The notes: generated by a model not told the origin, from the sequence alone. A stretch of 56,041 nucleotides of DNA from Mycobacterium sp. E796 (GCF_001672815.1 NZ_LZKK01000032.1:1-56041), one strand, 5' to 3'; positions 7,595 through 16,527 are shown, numbered from the stretch's first letter. Numbers and translations are program-made.

Positions 7595-9076
7595 ATGAGC
7601 GCGGGCGTGCAAACCGGAACCATCACCACCCACATCCCGGCGCGGCTGGACCGGCTGCCCTGGTCGCGGTTTCACTGGCGTGTCGTCATCGGGCTCGGCG
7701 GTGTCTGGGTTCTCGACGGGCTCGAGGTCACCATGGTCGGCAACGTGTCGTCTCGCCTCACCGAGAAGGGCAGCGGCATCGGTCTCACCCCCGCGCAGAT
7801 CGGCGTGGCGGCCGCGTTCTACATCGCCGGGGCCTGCCTGGGCGCACTGGTCTTCGGTCACCTGACCGACCGGTTCGGCCGGCGGAACCTGTTCATCCTC
7901 ACGCTCGTGGTGTATTTGACCGCCACCGTCGCGACCGCATTCGCCTTTGCGCCTTGGTATTTCTTCATCGCCCGCTTCTTCACCGGCTCGGGCATAGGCG
8001 GCGAATACGCCGCGATCAATTCGGCGATCGACGAATTGATCCCCGCTCGGGTGCGCGGTCGGGTGGACCTGGTGATCAACGGGACCTACTGGCTTGGCTC
8101 GGCCGCCGGGGCGGCCGGGGCGCTGGTCCTGCTCGACACGTCGAACTTCGCACCGAACATTGGCTGGCGGCTCGCCTTCGGCCTCGGCGCCATCTTCGGC
8201 ATCTTCGTCCTGCTGGTCCGGCGCAACGTCCCGGAGAGCCCGCGGTGGTTGTTCATCCACGGGCGTGCGCAGGAGGCCGAGCGGGTGGTCGGCGAAATCG
8301 AAGAAGAGGTGCGGCGGGGGAGCGACAAAGCGCTGCCAGAACCGGCGGGCCGGCCCCTCAAAGTTCGTCAGCGCGAAGCGATCCCGTTCCGGGAGATCGC
8401 GAGGGTGGCGTTCACACTGTATCCGCGCCGCGCGGTGCTCGGGCTGGCGCTGTTCATCGGGCAGGCGTTCCTCTACAACGGGGTCACGTTCAACCTGGGC
8501 ACGCTGTTGAGCGGGTTCTACGGGGTGCCGTCCGGCAAGGTGCCGGTGTTCTTCATCCTGTGGGCGGTAAGCAATTTCGTCGGACCGCTTGCGTTGGGCC
8601 ACCTGTTCGACACCGTCGGTCGTAAACCGATGATCGCGGCGACCTACATCGGGTCCGCCGTGGTGGCCGTCGTCCTCGCGATTTTGTTCGTCACGCAGAC
8701 GGGCGGCGCCTGGACATTCATCGCCGTCCTGGCGGTGGCGTTCTTCCTGGCGTCGGCGGGCGCGAGCGCCGCGTATCTGACGGTGAGCGAGATCTTCCCG
8801 ATGGAGACCCGGGCGCTGGCGATCGCGTTCTTCTACGCGGTGGGAACGGCGATCGGCGGCATCACCGGCCCGCTGCTGTTCGGCCAGCTGATCAACTCCG
8901 GAGAGCGGGGTCAGGTTGTTTGGTCGTTCCTCATCGGCGCGGCGGTGATGGCGGTCGCGGGCCTGATCGAGCTGTGGCTGGGCGTCGCGGCCGAACGGCG
9001 CCCGCTCGAAGAGCTGGCGTTGCCCTTGACGGTGGCCGACGCTGAGCGCGAGGAAGAAGCGCCGACCCAGCACTAG
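7595..9076 (+). CDS. MFS transporter, substrate unknown
   Basis: 493 residues with about 12 membrane helices and a longer central cytoplasmic loop around residues 225-265. The MFS motif A appears in the loop after helix 2 as GHLTDRFGRRN (near residues 87-97) and again in the second half as GHLFDTVGRKP. The general form is that of sugar-porter or aromatic-acid type symporters. The ATG at 7595 has an AGGAG site 5 nt upstream. It lies 53 bp after ngg on the same strand, so co-transcription with the NAGGN genes is possible, and export or import of an osmolyte is one hypothesis; nothing in the sequence fixes the substrate. Confidence 0.85.
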   Translation: MSAGVQTGTITTHIPARLDRLPWSRFHWRVVIGLGGVWVLDGLEVTMVGNVSSRLTEKGSGIGLTPAQIGVAAAFYIAGACLGALVFGHLTDRFGRRNLFILTLVVYLTATVATAFAFAPWYFFIARFFTGSGIGGEYAAINSAIDELIPARVRGRVDLVINGTYWLGSAAGAAGALVLLDTSNFAPNIGWRLAFGLGAIFGIFVLLVRRNVPESPRWLFIHGRAQEAERVVGEIEEEVRRGSDKALPEPAGRPLKVRQREAIPFREIARVAFTLYPRRAVLGLALFIGQAFLYNGVTFNLGTLLSGFYGVPSGKVPVFFILWAVSNFVGPLALGHLFDTVGRKPMIAATYIGSAVVAVVLAILFVTQTGGAWTFIAVLAVAFFLASAGASAAYLTVSEIFPMETRALAIAFFYAVGTAIGGITGPLLFGQLINSGERGQVVWSFLIGAAVMAVAGLIELWLGVAAERRPLEELALPLTVADAEREEEAPTQH

Positions 9077-9111
9077 CCGGGCCTCGGACGCTTGGGGCGT
9101 TGAGTGTGAGT

Positions 9112-9161
9112 CGTGGGCGTTGCGTGGGAGCCCACGGCGGCAGAATCGCCAAGACGCCGCC
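9112..9161 (+). terminator. Compound hairpins after the MFS gene
   Basis: Two adjacent inverted repeats lie 35 bp past the MFS stop. CGTGGGC (9112-9118) pairs with GCCCACG (9130-9136) around an 11-nt loop, and GGCGGC (9136-9141) pairs with GCCGCC (9156-9161). No U-tract follows, as is common in mycobacteria. The downstream TTCACGCTGAA at about 9167-9177 is the reverse complement of the core of the 2767-2814 element. Confidence 0.45.
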
Positions 9162-9258
9162 ATAACTTCACGCTGAAAACCCAGAATTCACTACGACACT
9201 TGGCGCAGAGATTCTCGACACGTAGCAACGCAGGCACCGGTCACGGGATGATTCCCGG

Positions 9259-9723
9259 GTGATGCGGTCGCGGCGCGTGCTCCAGATCCGCCGGATCCGC
9301 GCATGGCTGGCGTTGTGCGCGGCGATCACGTTGATCCCGTGGACCGTCTACCTAGCCCTCACCTTGCCGCAGGACTACACCGCGCAGCATTGGCAGGCCA
9401 CCTGGGTCGGCTTCGACATCTTGTTACTCGCGTTCATGGTCGCCACCGCGGTGCTCGGTTTCCTGCAGCACCGACTGCTGACGCTGTTTGCGTTCACGAC
9501 CGGGGTGCTGCTCGTGTGCGACGCCTGGTTCGACGTGTTGACCGCCGAAGCCGGCGACCTTTTTCTGTCGGCGCTCATCGCCGGGGTGGTGGAATTGCCG
9601 TTGGCGGCGGTGTTGATCGTCGGCACCCTGCGGATCGCGCGCCTGCAGGGTCCCCCTTTCGGCCGGGCGAGGCGGCCTTTCAGGGCGCGGCGGCGAGAAT
9701 ATAGAAAACGATATAGAATCTAG
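9259..9723 (+). CDS. Small four-helix membrane protein, function unknown
   Basis: 154 residues with four predicted membrane helices (about 14-34, 48-66, 75-94 and 104-126) between a basic N-terminus ([12 protein letters not shown]) and a very basic C-terminus (about 14 Arg/Lys in the last 25 residues). Both ends would sit in the cytoplasm by the positive-inside rule. I do not recognise the family. The start is GTG 9259 or ATG 9262; no clear ribosome site is visible. The last 25 bp hold the promoter of the vapBC pair, so the stop TAG (9721-9723) lies inside that promoter. Confidence 0.7.
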   Translation: MMRSRRVLQIRRIRAWLALCAAITLIPWTVYLALTLPQDYTAQHWQATWVGFDILLLAFMVATAVLGFLQHRLLTLFAFTTGVLLVCDAWFDVLTAEAGDLFLSALIAGVVELPLAAVLIVGTLRIARLQGPPFGRARRPFRARRREYRKRYRI

Positions 9724-9725
9724 AC
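9699..9725 (+). promoter_or_regulatory. vapBC promoter and candidate autoregulatory operator
   Basis: A -10 box TAGAAT (9714-9719) stands exactly 6 nt before the vapB ATG, so the mRNA is predicted to be leaderless. Two ATATAGAA direct repeats (9699-9706 and 9711-9718) and an imperfect palindrome TAGAATCTA (9714-9722) overlap the -10. These are plausible VapB/VapBC binding sites. The AT-rich block stands out from its GC-rich surroundings. Confidence 0.6.
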
Positions 9726-9980
9726 ATGGCGTTGAGCATCAAGGATCCTGAGGCGGATCGGCTCGCCAGGGAACTCGCGGCTCGGACGGGCGAGAGCTTG
9801 ACGGAAGCGGTCGTCGTGGCCTTGCGGGAACGACTCGCGCGCGAAACCGGGCGCACGAGGTCCGTGCCCCTGCGTGAAGAGCTGGCCGCGATCCGCCGTC
9901 GTTGCGCGGCGTTGCCGGTCCATGACAACCGAAGTGCGGATGAGATCCTCGGCTTCGACGAGGACGGTTTACCCGCCTGA
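9726..9980 (+). CDS. vapB: VapB-family antitoxin
   Basis: 84 residues. The N-terminal 45 residues ([20 protein letters not shown], then [16 protein letters not shown]) match the ribbon-helix-helix/PSK-type DNA-binding domain of VapB antitoxins. The C-terminal part, rich in acidic residues ([18 protein letters not shown]), is the toxin-neutralising tail. The antitoxin binds VapC and represses its own operon. The stop TGA (9978-9980) overlaps the vapC ATG by one base. Expression is probably leaderless from TAGAAT at 9714-9719. Confidence 0.9.
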   Translation: MALSIKDPEADRLARELAARTGESLTEAVVVALRERLARETGRTRSVPLREELAAIRRRCAALPVHDNRSADEILGFDEDGLPA

Positions 9981-10378
9981 TGGTGATCGACACTTCCGCG
10001 CTGGTTGCGATGCTCACGGATGAGCCTGAGGCCGAACGGTTCGAGGCGGTTGTCGAAGCAGACCCCGTCCGGCTCATGTCGGCGGCCTCGTACCTGGAGA
10101 CGGCAATCGTGATCGAGGTGCGATTCGGTGAACCGGGCGGCCGCGAATTGGATCTGTGGTTGCATCGGGCGGGCGTTGACATTGTCGGCGTCGACGTCGA
10201 TCAGGCCGATGCCGCCCGAGTCGCCTACCGCAGATATGGCAAGGGGCACCACCGCGCGGGCCTCAACTATGGCGACTGCTTCTCCTATGCCCTTGCCAAG
10301 ATCAGCGGCCAGCCCCTCCTCTTCAAGGGCGACGATTTCGCCCACACCGACATTCGAGTGGCGCTCGCCGACAGCTAA
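9980..10378 (+). CDS. vapC: VapC toxin, PIN-domain ribonuclease
   Basis: 132 residues, the usual size for VapC. The PIN-domain acidic residues are all visible: Asp4 (M-V-I-D-T-S-A-L), Glu40 (S-Y-L-E-T), Asp99 (N-Y-G-D-C-F-S-Y-A-L-A) and Asp118/119 (F-K-G-D-D-F). These bind Mg2+/Mn2+ for RNA cleavage, commonly of tRNA in mycobacterial VapCs; the target here cannot be told. Translation is coupled to vapB by the TGATG overlap. The stop overlaps the stop of the convergent DUF2293 gene (CTAA). All catalytic residues are intact, so the pair looks functional. Confidence 0.92.
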   Translation: MVIDTSALVAMLTDEPEAERFEAVVEADPVRLMSAASYLETAIVIEVRFGEPGGRELDLWLHRAGVDIVGVDVDQADAARVAYRRYGKGHHRAGLNYGDCFSYALAKISGQPLLFKGDDFAHTDIRVALADS

Positions 10379-11022
10379 TCGGCCAGATCGGGCGTCGCGA
10401 TTTCTTCGCGCCAAGCGTTCAATACGTCCTCGACGCGTTGGCGCACCCGATCTCGGGCTATCGCACGGTCGACGCCCGACATCAACAGCTGGTCGTAGTT
10501 GGTGTCGAGGTGTCGGACGGATGCCGCGACTGCGAGGTAGACGGCGTCGGCGTCGAATGCACGCGCGGCGGCGCTTCGACCGACTCGACCGCTACCGCGC
10601 ATCGCTGCGTGCCGCGCGATGTCGTCGGCCCGGGCGGGGCGACAACCAGGGAACAGCTCGCGGATCGCGGTGGCGAACTCGGCCTGAAACTCTAAATACT
10701 CCGATGCGCGCCGTGCCTGGTCCCGCTCTCGGCGGCGTGAGCGCGCCTCGGCATCCGACAGGCATTCCTGTTCAGCGCGTTCGAGCGCGTCCGCCTCAGC
10801 CAGGATCCCTTGGCGCTCATAGCGATTACGCGTACGGCTCCACCGGACAACCACCGCCGAAAGGCCACTGTTTTTCTTCGCCCGCCTGGTCAGCGCCGCG
10901 TCACCGGAAGGCAGGAAGACCAGGTGACCGAGGTCGGCGCAATCAAGGCACAGCGGATTGCCGTCATCGATTTTTAGGAAGCCGCCGCTGCCCCCACAGG
11001 AAGTGCAGGTCCACTTCTTCAC
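10375..11022 (-). CDS. DUF2293 protein with N-terminal zinc-ribbon-like motif
   Basis: 215 residues. Near the N-terminus are two Cys pairs, C-T-S-C (about residues 6-9) and C-L-D-C (about 25-28), spaced like a small zinc ribbon. A charged, probably coiled-coil segment follows (about 70-110, rich in Arg/Glu), then a C-terminal domain with the P-G-C-R-P-A-R-A-D-D-I-A-R-H-A pattern that I associate with DUF2293. The function is unknown. The start is GTG 11022, without a strong ribosome site. It converges on vapC with a 4-bp overlap of the two stops. Confidence 0.75.
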   Translation of the reverse strand: MKKWTCTSCGGSGGFLKIDDGNPLCLDCADLGHLVFLPSGDAALTRRAKKNSGLSAVVVRWSRTRNRYERQGILAEADALERAEQECLSDAEARSRRRERDQARRASEYLEFQAEFATAIRELFPGCRPARADDIARHAAMRGSGRVGRSAAARAFDADAVYLAVAASVRHLDTNYDQLLMSGVDRAIARDRVRQRVEDVLNAWREEIATPDLAD

Positions 11023-11147
11023 GGGTCAGATCACCAGAAGATCCGGTGACCGGTTGTGCCGCTTAATCGTAGGGCCTTCTCGCATTCGGGCGTGTTGGGT
11101 AGCGCCGGAGGCCGCGTCTCATGATCGAAACCATTGCGGACCCGCCG

Positions 11148-11163
11148 TTGACATCGGCGTAAC
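11148..11163 (+). promoter_or_regulatory. Candidate GlnR box upstream of GSIII
   Basis: TTGAC, six bases, then GTAAC (11148-11163) fits the actinobacterial GlnR pattern gTnAC-n6-GnAAC. It lies 87 bp before the TTG start of the glutamine synthetase, a reasonable position. The motif is short and could occur by chance; the first part also reads as a -35 box (TTGACA). Confidence 0.4.
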
Positions 11164-11249
11164 AAGTTTGCCATCGAACGTTCCTACTGTGGGGCGGTCC
11201 ACTGTCCGGCACAGGAAATCGTGGGCCCCCCTCAGCGATAGGAACTAAA

Positions 11250-13427
11250 TTGAGCGGAAACGCGGTCCGCCTGCAGGCGATCAACAACGTCGAGGCGTAT
11301 GTCCCCCCAGCCATCAGTTTCGTACCTGGCGAAGAGCCCGGCGCGGTCTTCGGCTCGAACGTCTTCACCAAGGCCGAGATGCAGGCCCGTCTGCCCAAGT
11401 CGGTGTACAAGTCCATCGTCGCGACCATCGAGAAGGGCACCAAGCTCGACCCCGCGGTGGCGGATACGGTCGCCGTGGCGATGAAGGACTGGGCGCTGGA
11501 AAAAGGTGCCACCCACTACGCGCACGTCTTCTACCCGATGACCGGGCTCACCGCCGAGAAGCATGACAGCTTCCTGGAGCCCATCTCCGACGGCCAGACG
11601 CTGGCCGAGTTCGCCGGCAAGACCCTCATCCAGGGTGAGCCGGACGCGTCGAGCTTCCCGTCGGGCGGCCTGCGCAGCACGTTCGAGGCGCGCGGCTACA
11701 CCGGCTGGGACGTGACCAGCCCCGCCTACATCCTGGAGAACCCGAACGGCAACACGCTGTGCATCCCGACGGTGTTCGTCTCGATGACCGGCGAAGCCTT
11801 GGACTACAAGACGCCGCTGCTGCGCAGTCAGCAGGCGATGGGCAAACACGCCGAGCGTGTCCTGAAGCTGTTCGGCCACAAGGACCTCAACCACGTCGTC
11901 TCGTTCTGCGGCCCGGAGCAGGAGTACTTCCTGGTCGACCGGCACTTCTTCCTGGCGCGCCCGGACCTCGTCAACGCCGGGCGCACCCTGTTCGGCGCCA
12001 AGCCGCCCAAGGGCCAGGAGTTCGACGACCACTACTTCGGCGCGGTGCCCGAGCGGGTGTTGGGCTTCATGATGGACACCGAGCGGGAGCTGTTCAAGCT
12101 CGGCATCCCGGCCAAGACCCGGCACAACGAGGTGGCCCCCGGCCAGTTCGAGATCGCGCCGATGTTCGAGCGGGCCAACATCGCCTCCGACCACCAGCAG
12201 CTGCTGATGACGATCTTCAAGACGATCGCGAAGAAGCACGGCATGGAGTGTCTGTTCCACGAGAAGCCGTTCGCCGGCGTCAACGGGTCGGGCAAGCACG
12301 TCAACTTCTCGATGGGCAACTCCGAGCTGGGCTCGCTGCTGGTTCCGGGCGACACCCCGCACGAGAACGCACAGTTCCTGGTGTTCTGCGCCGCGGTGAT
12401 CCGTGCCGTGCACAAGTTCTCCGGGCTGCTGCGGGTGTCGGTGGCATCGGCCACCAATGACCACCGCCTGGGCGCCAACGAGGCGCCGCCCGCGATCATC
12501 TCGATCTTCCTCGGCGAGCAGCTTGCCGACGTGTTCGAGCAGATCGCCAAGGGCGCGGCGACGTCGTCAAAGGGCAAGGGCGTCATGCACATCGGCGTCG
12601 ACACGCTCCCACCACTGCCGACCGACCCGGGCGACCGCAACCGGACCAGCCCGTTCGCGTTCACCGGCAACCGGTTCGAGTTCCGTGCGCCAGGCTCCGG
12701 GCAGACGGTGGCCGTGCCGCTGATCGTCCTCAACACGATCATGGCGGACTCGCTCGACTACATGGCGACGGTGCTGGAGAAGGCCGTCGCCGACGGCGAG
12801 GACTTCGACCATGCCGTTCAGCGGCTGCTCACCGATATCATCACCGAGCACGGTGCGGTCGTGTACAACGGCGACGGGTATTCGGAGAAATGGCAGATCG
12901 AGGCGGCCGCGCGCGGTCTGCCGAATCTCAAGACGTCGCTCGACGCCATTCCGGAGCTGATCAAGCCGGAGTCGGTTGAACTCTTCGAGAAGTACGGGGT
13001 GTTCAACGAGCGCGAGCTGCACAGCCGCTATGAGGTCCGGTTGGAGCAGTACGCCCTGACCATCGCGGTCGAGGCGAAACTGGCGCTGGAACTCGGTACG
13101 ACCGTGATCCTGCCGGCCGCCATCCGGTACCAGACCGAGCTCGCCCAGAACGTCGCGACGCTGAAGAAGGCCGGCGTCGAAGCGAGCACGGTTGCGCTGG
13201 AAGCGGTTTCGACCCCGATCGCCGAGCTGCAAGAGGGCCTGGCGACGCTGAAGTCGGCGCTGTCCGACCACTCGGCGGAGACGGCGCTGGCCGAGGCTAC
13301 GCACGCGCAGAAGGAGCTGCTGCCTGCCATGGCGGCGGTCCGCGCGGCCGCCGACACGCTGGAAAGCGTTGTAGCCGACGACCTGTGGCCGCTTCCCACC
13401 TACCAGGAGATGCTCTACATCCTGTGA
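11250..13427 (+). CDS. Glutamine synthetase type III
   Basis: 725 residues, the normal length for GSIII (GSI enzymes are near 470). GSIII-type features include the N-terminal extension, [12 protein letters not shown] (about 220-231), [12 protein letters not shown] (about 292-303), [12 protein letters not shown] (about 338-349), a long insertion and the [19 protein letters not shown] signature (about 458-476). The enzyme makes glutamine from glutamate, ammonia and ATP in the cytoplasm. The TTG start at 11250 follows an AGGAAC site. A candidate GlnR box at 11148-11163 suggests nitrogen control, and a long hairpin at 13433-13495 ends the unit. It sits 3.7 kb from the NAGGN genes, whose product is built from glutamine. 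Confidence 0.92.
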   Translation: MSGNAVRLQAINNVEAYVPPAISFVPGEEPGAVFGSNVFTKAEMQARLPKSVYKSIVATIEKGTKLDPAVADTVAVAMKDWALEKGATHYAHVFYPMTGLTAEKHDSFLEPISDGQTLAEFAGKTLIQGEPDASSFPSGGLRSTFEARGYTGWDVTSPAYILENPNGNTLCIPTVFVSMTGEALDYKTPLLRSQQAMGKHAERVLKLFGHKDLNHVVSFCGPEQEYFLVDRHFFLARPDLVNAGRTLFGAKPPKGQEFDDHYFGAVPERVLGFMMDTERELFKLGIPAKTRHNEVAPGQFEIAPMFERANIASDHQQLLMTIFKTIAKKHGMECLFHEKPFAGVNGSGKHVNFSMGNSELGSLLVPGDTPHENAQFLVFCAAVIRAVHKFSGLLRVSVASATNDHRLGANEAPPAIISIFLGEQLADVFEQIAKGAATSSKGKGVMHIGVDTLPPLPTDPGDRNRTSPFAFTGNRFEFRAPGSGQTVAVPLIVLNTIMADSLDYMATVLEKAVADGEDFDHAVQRLLTDIITEHGAVVYNGDGYSEKWQIEAAARGLPNLKTSLDAIPELIKPESVELFEKYGVFNERELHSRYEVRLEQYALTIAVEAKLALELGTTVILPAAIRYQTELAQNVATLKKAGVEASTVALEAVSTPIAELQEGLATLKSALSDHSAETALAEATHAQKELLPAMAAVRAAADTLESVVADDLWPLPTYQEMLYIL

Positions 13428-13432
13428 TAGAC

Positions 13433-13495
13433 ATCGTCGGGTGTGGGGGCCGGCCGCGCCAGCGGCGGTGATCCGCGGCCCCCACGCCCGACGAT
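13433..13495 (+). terminator. Very long GC-rich hairpin after GSIII
   Basis: Starting 6 nt after the GSIII stop, 13433-13451 pairs with 13477-13495 over 19 positions with a single T-G wobble (13442/13486), then one more pair inside. The loop of about 25 nt holds a smaller CCGC/GCGG hairpin. There is no U-tract. It probably ends GSIII transcription and insulates the kinase promoter. Confidence 0.7.
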
Positions 13496-13502
13496 CCGCG
13501 CG

Positions 13503-13546
13503 CGCAAGAATTTCGCAAGAAACTCGCCAACTTCTGCCAAGTGCTG
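13503..13546 (+). promoter_or_regulatory. 11-bp periodic direct repeats before PknF-like kinase 1
   Basis: Units CGCAAGAATTT (13503), CGCAAGAAACT (13514), CGCCAACTTCT (13525) and GCCAAGTGCTG (13536) are spaced exactly 11 bp. The first two units match those at 1006-1027 at 17 of 22 or more positions. The array ends about 85 bp before the kinase -10 box. This is a candidate OmpR/PhoB-type operator. Confidence 0.5.
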
Positions 13547-13630
13547 TGCCGCAACCTTTCCGCTGACGGGCCGTGCCCGTAACAGACCGGAAAGGGACAG
13601 AAAGTGCCGCAAAGCCGCGAAGACAAGACT

Positions 13631-13642
13631 TACGATTCGGCC
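13631..13642 (+). promoter_or_regulatory. Leaderless promoter of PknF-like kinase 1
   Basis: The -10 box TACGAT (13631-13636) and a 6-nt spacer put the predicted transcription start on the A of the ATG at 13643. The same TACGAT plus 6 nt arrangement precedes the paralogues at 28515 and 30454. Confidence 0.65.
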
Positions 13643-15577
13643 ATGTCGCTCGAGGCCGGCCAGGTATTCGCCGGATATACGATCCTGCGACTGCTGGGTT
13701 CGGGCGGCATGGGTCAGGTGTATTTGGCGGCGCACCCACGCTTGCCGCGCGAGGACGCGCTCAAGGTGCTGCCGCCTGACTTGACCGCCGACGCCGAGTT
13801 TCGGGCCCGATTTGTGCGCGAGGCCGACCTGGCGGCGGGGCTATCACATCCGCACATCGTGAGGGTTCACGACCGCGGCGAACAGGACGGCCATTTCTGG
13901 ATCTCGATGGCCTATGTGCCCGGCACCGATGTGGGCCGGCTGTTGCGCGAAAACTATCCCGGCGGAATGCCGCTCGACGAGGTGGTGCCGATCATCACCG
14001 CCGTCGCAGAGGCGCTGGACTACGCGCACCATCGCGGCTTGCTGCACCGCGACGTCAAGCCGGCCAACATCCTGTTGGCCGAACCCGACGGGCAGGCGCG
14101 GCGGGTGTTCCTGGCCGATTTCGGCATCGCCCGCCGCATCGATGACGCGACCGGGCTGACCGCGACGAACATGACGGTCGGTACCGCGGCCTACGCGGCG
14201 CCCGAACAGCTCAAGGGCGAGTCGATCGACGGGCGCGCCGACCAATACGCCCTGGCCTGCACCGCATTTCACCTGCTGACCGGTGCGCAACCTTATGTCG
14301 ACTCCAATCCCGCCGTGGTGATCAGCCAGCACGTCAACGCCCCGCCGCCGTCGATCGGTGCGCAGCGACCGGAGCTGGCCCAGCTGGATCCGGTGTTCGC
14401 CACCGCGATGGCCAAGGAGCCGTCCGGCCGGTTCGCCAGCTGCGGGGAGTTCGCGGCCCACCTCGGCGGCCGGCCGCTGCCGAGCTTCGCATACGCCGGC
14501 GAGATCCCCGCCCGCCCCGACAACGAAATCACCCAGCCTTCTTTCGGGGTCGCCGCGCCCACCGTCCCGCTGCGGCCGAAACCGGCCGGCTGGAAACGGT
14601 TGAGCCGGCGCCCGGCCGCACTGATCCCCGCCCTGGTGGGCGTCGCGCTGCTGATCGCCGGCGGTGTCTTCGCCTCCGAGAAGCTCACCCAGCCCAGCAA
14701 GCCGGCGCACCCCGCGGCGCCCACGGCCAGCCCCGGGCCCAAGGCACCGCCGCCGAACACGGGTCCCTTCACGGGCGTCTACCGGGCCGACTTCGCCCGG
14801 ATCACCAGCATCGAAGGCATGCCGCCCCCGGGCGCCGCGCCGTCAGGTGAAACCTGGGCTGTCAGTTCGGCGTGCCGTCCCACCGGTTGCGTGGCGACCG
14901 CGACGCGCCTTACCGGCGAGACCATGCAGGTGCCGACGACCGTGTTCGATCAGGTCGACGGAACCTGGCGGGCGGTGACCGCCGGTTCGAGCACGTGCGG
15001 CGGTGGCAACGCCGAAGGCGAGATCTGGGAAACCTTCACGCTGCAACCGCGTCCCGACGGCACGCTCGCCGGGGAGGCGACCGAGATCATGGGCAAGGGC
15101 TGCGCCAACAAACGTAGCGTGACGTTCACCCGCACGGGAGACATCGACCTCGGCAGCGTGGCCGACCCGAATGCGCTGCCGCCGCGGGTGGTTTCGCCGG
15201 CCGAGGCGCTGCGCGGCCACTACCACGAATCGGATGTCACACCGACCGGTTTCAAAGGGCAGCAGGACTACGTCGTCCGCACGGACTGCCTGCGCACCGG
15301 CGACCGATGCATGAGCTTTTTTCACGCACCCCCGGCTTCCGCCATGGCGTTGGTATTCGGCGGCGGGGAATGGATCTACGACCGCGAGTTCGACGGCCGC
15401 TGCTCGAAGGGCGGCACGGCGCACGTACGGATCGTCGCGCATTTCCCGATGCCCCAGCCCGCACAGGACCCCATCGCGTTGCTCACCGGGCACGGTCACG
15501 AGGACGTGACGAATTCCGGCGGGACCAACTGCGGCAGCACGGACGTCGACGCAAAGTTCGCGCGCACCGGCGATTAG
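13643..15577 (+). CDS. PknF-like transmembrane Ser/Thr protein kinase with duplicated 4-Cys ectodomain (1)
   Basis: 644 residues. Cytoplasmic kinase domain (12-275): glycine loop GSGGMG 19-24, Lys41, HRD 135-137, DFG 159-161, activation-loop Thr residues 173-181 and APE 186-188, all intact. One membrane helix at about 326-344 is followed by a Pro/Ala-rich stalk and an ectodomain from 374. The ectodomain is two tandem units, each with four Cys (411, 416, 452, 487; and 549, 556, 587, 630) and each ending in F-T/A-R-T-G-D (495-500 and 639-644). The kinase resembles M. tuberculosis PknF; the ectodomain does not. I choose ATG 13643, not GTG 13604, because all three paralogues align there and carry the same leaderless -10 box. 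The ligand is unknown. Confidence 0.88.
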   Translation: MSLEAGQVFAGYTILRLLGSGGMGQVYLAAHPRLPREDALKVLPPDLTADAEFRARFVREADLAAGLSHPHIVRVHDRGEQDGHFWISMAYVPGTDVGRLLRENYPGGMPLDEVVPIITAVAEALDYAHHRGLLHRDVKPANILLAEPDGQARRVFLADFGIARRIDDATGLTATNMTVGTAAYAAPEQLKGESIDGRADQYALACTAFHLLTGAQPYVDSNPAVVISQHVNAPPPSIGAQRPELAQLDPVFATAMAKEPSGRFASCGEFAAHLGGRPLPSFAYAGEIPARPDNEITQPSFGVAAPTVPLRPKPAGWKRLSRRPAALIPALVGVALLIAGGVFASEKLTQPSKPAHPAAPTASPGPKAPPPNTGPFTGVYRADFARITSIEGMPPPGAAPSGETWAVSSACRPTGCVATATRLTGETMQVPTTVFDQVDGTWRAVTAGSSTCGGGNAEGEIWETFTLQPRPDGTLAGEATEIMGKGCANKRSVTFTRTGDIDLGSVADPNALPPRVVSPAEALRGHYHESDVTPTGFKGQQDYVVRTDCLRTGDRCMSFFHAPPASAMALVFGGGEWIYDREFDGRCSKGGTAHVRIVAHFPMPQPAQDPIALLTGHGHEDVTNSGGTNCGSTDVDAKFARTGD

Positions 15578-15608
15578 GCCCCCGGGGTAGCACGGATTGC
15601 CGTTGTCG

Positions 15609-16409
15609 TCACACGAGATGGCTGACTAGCGCGGGGTGTACCAGTAGTGCCACACCGAGCACCAGAAGCATCGCGGCCGTCACACGTCTGAGTTGGTCAC
15701 CGAAGGGCGTAACCTTTTCCAGCCAGATCACCACGGCGATGGCCAGCATCCACGCCAGTTGCATTGTGCCGAAAGCGATCAGCACCACCATCAGCAACCA
15801 ACACGAACCAACGCAATAGATACCGTAGCGACCGCCGGCAATAAGCGATCCGGCCGGACTGTTGAGTTCTCCGGCCGAACCCGGGGAAATCGTTGCGGGC
15901 CAGCGGGAATGCCGTAGACACGTCGCCTTGAGCGGCGTCAGCTGATGCAGCCCCGCGACAACCGCTGCCGCACCGGCAACGTGGCCGACCCACGGCCATG
16001 TGTGTAGCACCGGGTTGAGGCGGGTCGACGCAATAAATGCGGGTATCCCGACCGCGGTCCATACGGCCAGGTATGCGACGACGAATATGAGCGGCGAGGC
16101 GGCATTCCCGGCGCCGGCGTAACGGCGAACAAGCGGCAGGACTGCGGGCAACATCATCGCCGCCATCATCGCCACCCACGCGATGAGGAACGCCGCCAAC
16201 GGCATCGTGGACTGGGCACCCATCGACATCTGGTCGCCCATTGACATCTGGTCGCCCGACGACATCTGAGCGCCCGTCGACATCCCGTCGCCGCGCATGC
16301 GGCCGGCGCTGATCACCGACCACCACCAGCCGATGCCCGCCAGGCCCAGCAGCATCGCCGGCAGCCACACATCGGTCCACGACCAGCCACTTTCTTGGCC
16401 GTTGTCCAC
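15609..16409 (-). CDS. DUF2182 integral membrane protein with Met-rich loop
   Basis: 266 residues with about seven membrane helices. The pattern W-V-A-M-M-A-A-M-M-L-P-A near residues 76-87 and a later C-L-R-H segment are typical of DUF2182 (COG5486, predicted metal-binding membrane proteins). Between helices 1 and 2 is a 30-residue Met/Asp/Gly-rich loop with repeats of the type D-Q-M-S-M-G, which could bind copper(I). GTG 16409 is chosen because a GGGAG site lies 5 nt upstream. It is divergent from csoR, with the CsoR-type palindrome (16492-16517) in the shared 118-bp gap, so copper control is plausible. The molecular function of the family is not established. Confidence 0.78.
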   Translation of the reverse strand: MDNGQESGWSWTDVWLPAMLLGLAGIGWWWSVISAGRMRGDGMSTGAQMSSGDQMSMGDQMSMGAQSTMPLAAFLIAWVAMMAAMMLPAVLPLVRRYAGAGNAASPLIFVVAYLAVWTAVGIPAFIASTRLNPVLHTWPWVGHVAGAAAVVAGLHQLTPLKATCLRHSRWPATISPGSAGELNSPAGSLIAGGRYGIYCVGSCWLLMVVLIAFGTMQLAWMLAIAVVIWLEKVTPFGDQLRRVTAAMLLVLGVALLVHPALVSHLV

Positions 16410-16491
16410 TTCCACTCCCTTCGGTTGGCGCAAGCATAGGAGGACGACACGCATCGCGCGCGGCGAGAAAACGCCGCTAGATCGGGAAGGC

Positions 16492-16527
16492 TACCCCACC
16501 CCGGGAGGGGTGGCGTATGCTTTCCCT
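16492..16527 (+). promoter_or_regulatory. CsoR operator overlapping a leaderless csoR promoter
   Basis: TACCCCACCCC (16492-16502) and GGGGTGGCGTA (16507-16517) form an inverted repeat with 10 of 11 matches around a GGGA centre, the pattern of mycobacterial CsoR/RicR sites. The -10 box TATGCT (16516-16521) begins inside the right arm and lies 6 nt before the csoR ATG. CsoR bound here would cover the -35 to -10 region, giving copper-inducible autoregulation. The divergent DUF2182 gene may share it. Confidence 0.8.

Noticed and set aside
7484..9163. 559-codon minus-strand frame opposite the MFS gene
   Set aside because: No hydrophobic or domain pattern; shadow of the transporter gene.
13604..13642. 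GTG 13604 as the start of PknF-like kinase 1
   Set aside because: A ribosome site exists, but the paralogues have no matching extension and the leaderless -10 box fixes the start at 13643.
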